Source: Desulfuromonas sp. (GTDB lineage: Bacteria > Desulfobacterota > Desulfuromonadia > Desulfuromonadales > SZUA-401). Taken from it: a stretch of 6,818 nucleotides of DNA. Of the stretch, positions 6,567 through 6,818 are shown piece by piece. Both the position numbers and the translations under genes were made by a program. The stretch covers positions 1 through 6,818 of the forward strand of contig PKUI01000009.1 in assembly GCA_002869605.1 (NCBI GenBank), in the 5' to 3' direction. The notes beneath the pieces are model-generated. The model made no database searches. It was given only the letters and a program-made list of their open reading frames with translations, and was not told the origin of the DNA. Each line of letters starts with the position of its first letter. Within the stretch, counting starts at the first letter, position 1.

Positions 6567-6818
6567 TTAAGCCGTGGAAACAGCATCCCCCGCAACAGCC
6601 TCCTTGCGCCGCGGGACCTCGAGCACGAGTCGGGTCAGGCGGACCCCACCCCACAAAAAGGCGATGGGGAAAATCACCGTATTGAGCAAAAATACCACCA
6701 TCAGAACCAAAAAGCTGTGCAGCATCTGCGTCGCCTTTTCCTTGAGTTGATTGATCTTGCCCCGCAGGCTGAAACTCTCCACGGTCTGGGCATAGATCTG
6801 CCTGGCCTGCTCGAGTGA
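6567..6818 (-). CDS. C-terminal part of an unrecognised membrane protein (5' end outside window)
   Basis: The frame is open from the window edge at 6818 to a TAA at 6567-6569, so 83 residues of a longer protein are visible. A GTG at 6782 could serve as a start for a 71-residue protein. However, coding-like sequence continues upstream of it in frame and no good ribosome-binding site is seen, so a truncated view of a larger gene is more likely. The visible part starts with a charged, helical segment (SLEQARQIYAQTVESF, then RGKINQLKEKATQ) that could be a coiled coil or amphipathic helix. One strong membrane span follows (SFLVLMVVFLLNTVIFPIAF), then a short basic tail with VPRRKE. I do not recognise the family. 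It is on the same strand as the phosphate transporter gene but 282 bases upstream of it, and no intrinsic terminator is seen between them. Confidence 0.65.
   Translation of the reverse strand, partial: SLEQARQIYAQTVESFSLRGKINQLKEKATQMLHSFLVLMVVFLLNTVIFPIAFLWGGVRLTRLVLEVPRRKEAVAGDAVSTA

Noticed and set aside
6564..6583. CTGTT/AACAG inverted repeat at the end of the partial membrane protein gene
   Set aside because: The stem is only five weak pairs and, on the gene's own strand, it is followed by A rather than T, so it is not an intrinsic terminator.
6442..6654. A 70-codon minus-strand open frame overlapping the end of the partial membrane protein gene
   Set aside because: It overlaps in another frame, begins inside the better-supported gene and has a low-complexity Gly/Cys/Pro-rich segment.

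Overview
The window most resembles a chromosomal segment of a GC-rich Gram-negative bacterium. A Desulfuromonadales/Geobacter-like delta-proteobacterium is my best guess. It rests on codon style, the long PiT transporter with a PhoU-like tail and the rhomboid-TPR architecture; it is inference, not a database match. The genes look like core or housekeeping genes. I see no mobile element, CRISPR array, tRNA or rRNA, and no base-composition break that points to transfer.

Layout: (1) 35-1489, minus strand: a rhomboid-family intramembrane serine protease with a hydrophobic N-terminal extension and a TPR-like C-terminal tail. (2) 1490-1888: a 399-base divergent gap holding the rhomboid ribosome-binding site, candidate promoters for the potassium operon, a weak hairpin and a C-rich leader. 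(3) 1889-3274 and 3297-3947, plus strand: a two-gene potassium-uptake operon, made of a TrkH/KtrB-type membrane subunit and a short single-RCK TrkA/KtrA-type regulator. (4) 3966-4000: a perfect 12-bp hairpin flanked by A and T tracts, a textbook two-way terminator shared with the convergent gene. (5) 4026-6284, minus strand: a 752-residue PiT-family phosphate permease with a long PhoU-like cytoplasmic tail. (6) 6285-6566: its leader and promoter region, with two tandem small hairpins next to the start. (7) 6567-6818, minus strand: the C-terminal end of an unrecognised membrane protein that runs off the window.

Together the central genes form a small ion-homeostasis neighbourhood. Potassium uptake is gated by a nucleotide-binding RCK ring, and phosphate uptake is probably gated by a tail fused to the permease. 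The two units are transcribed toward each other and insulated by one terminator. The rhomboid protease is divergent from the potassium operon and has no evident functional tie to it. I did not find a convincing undescribed system. The points most worth a second look are the permease-PhoU-like fusion, the rhomboid-TPR architecture, the hairpin pair in the phosphate transporter leader, and the contrast in ribosome-binding sites between the two potassium genes.
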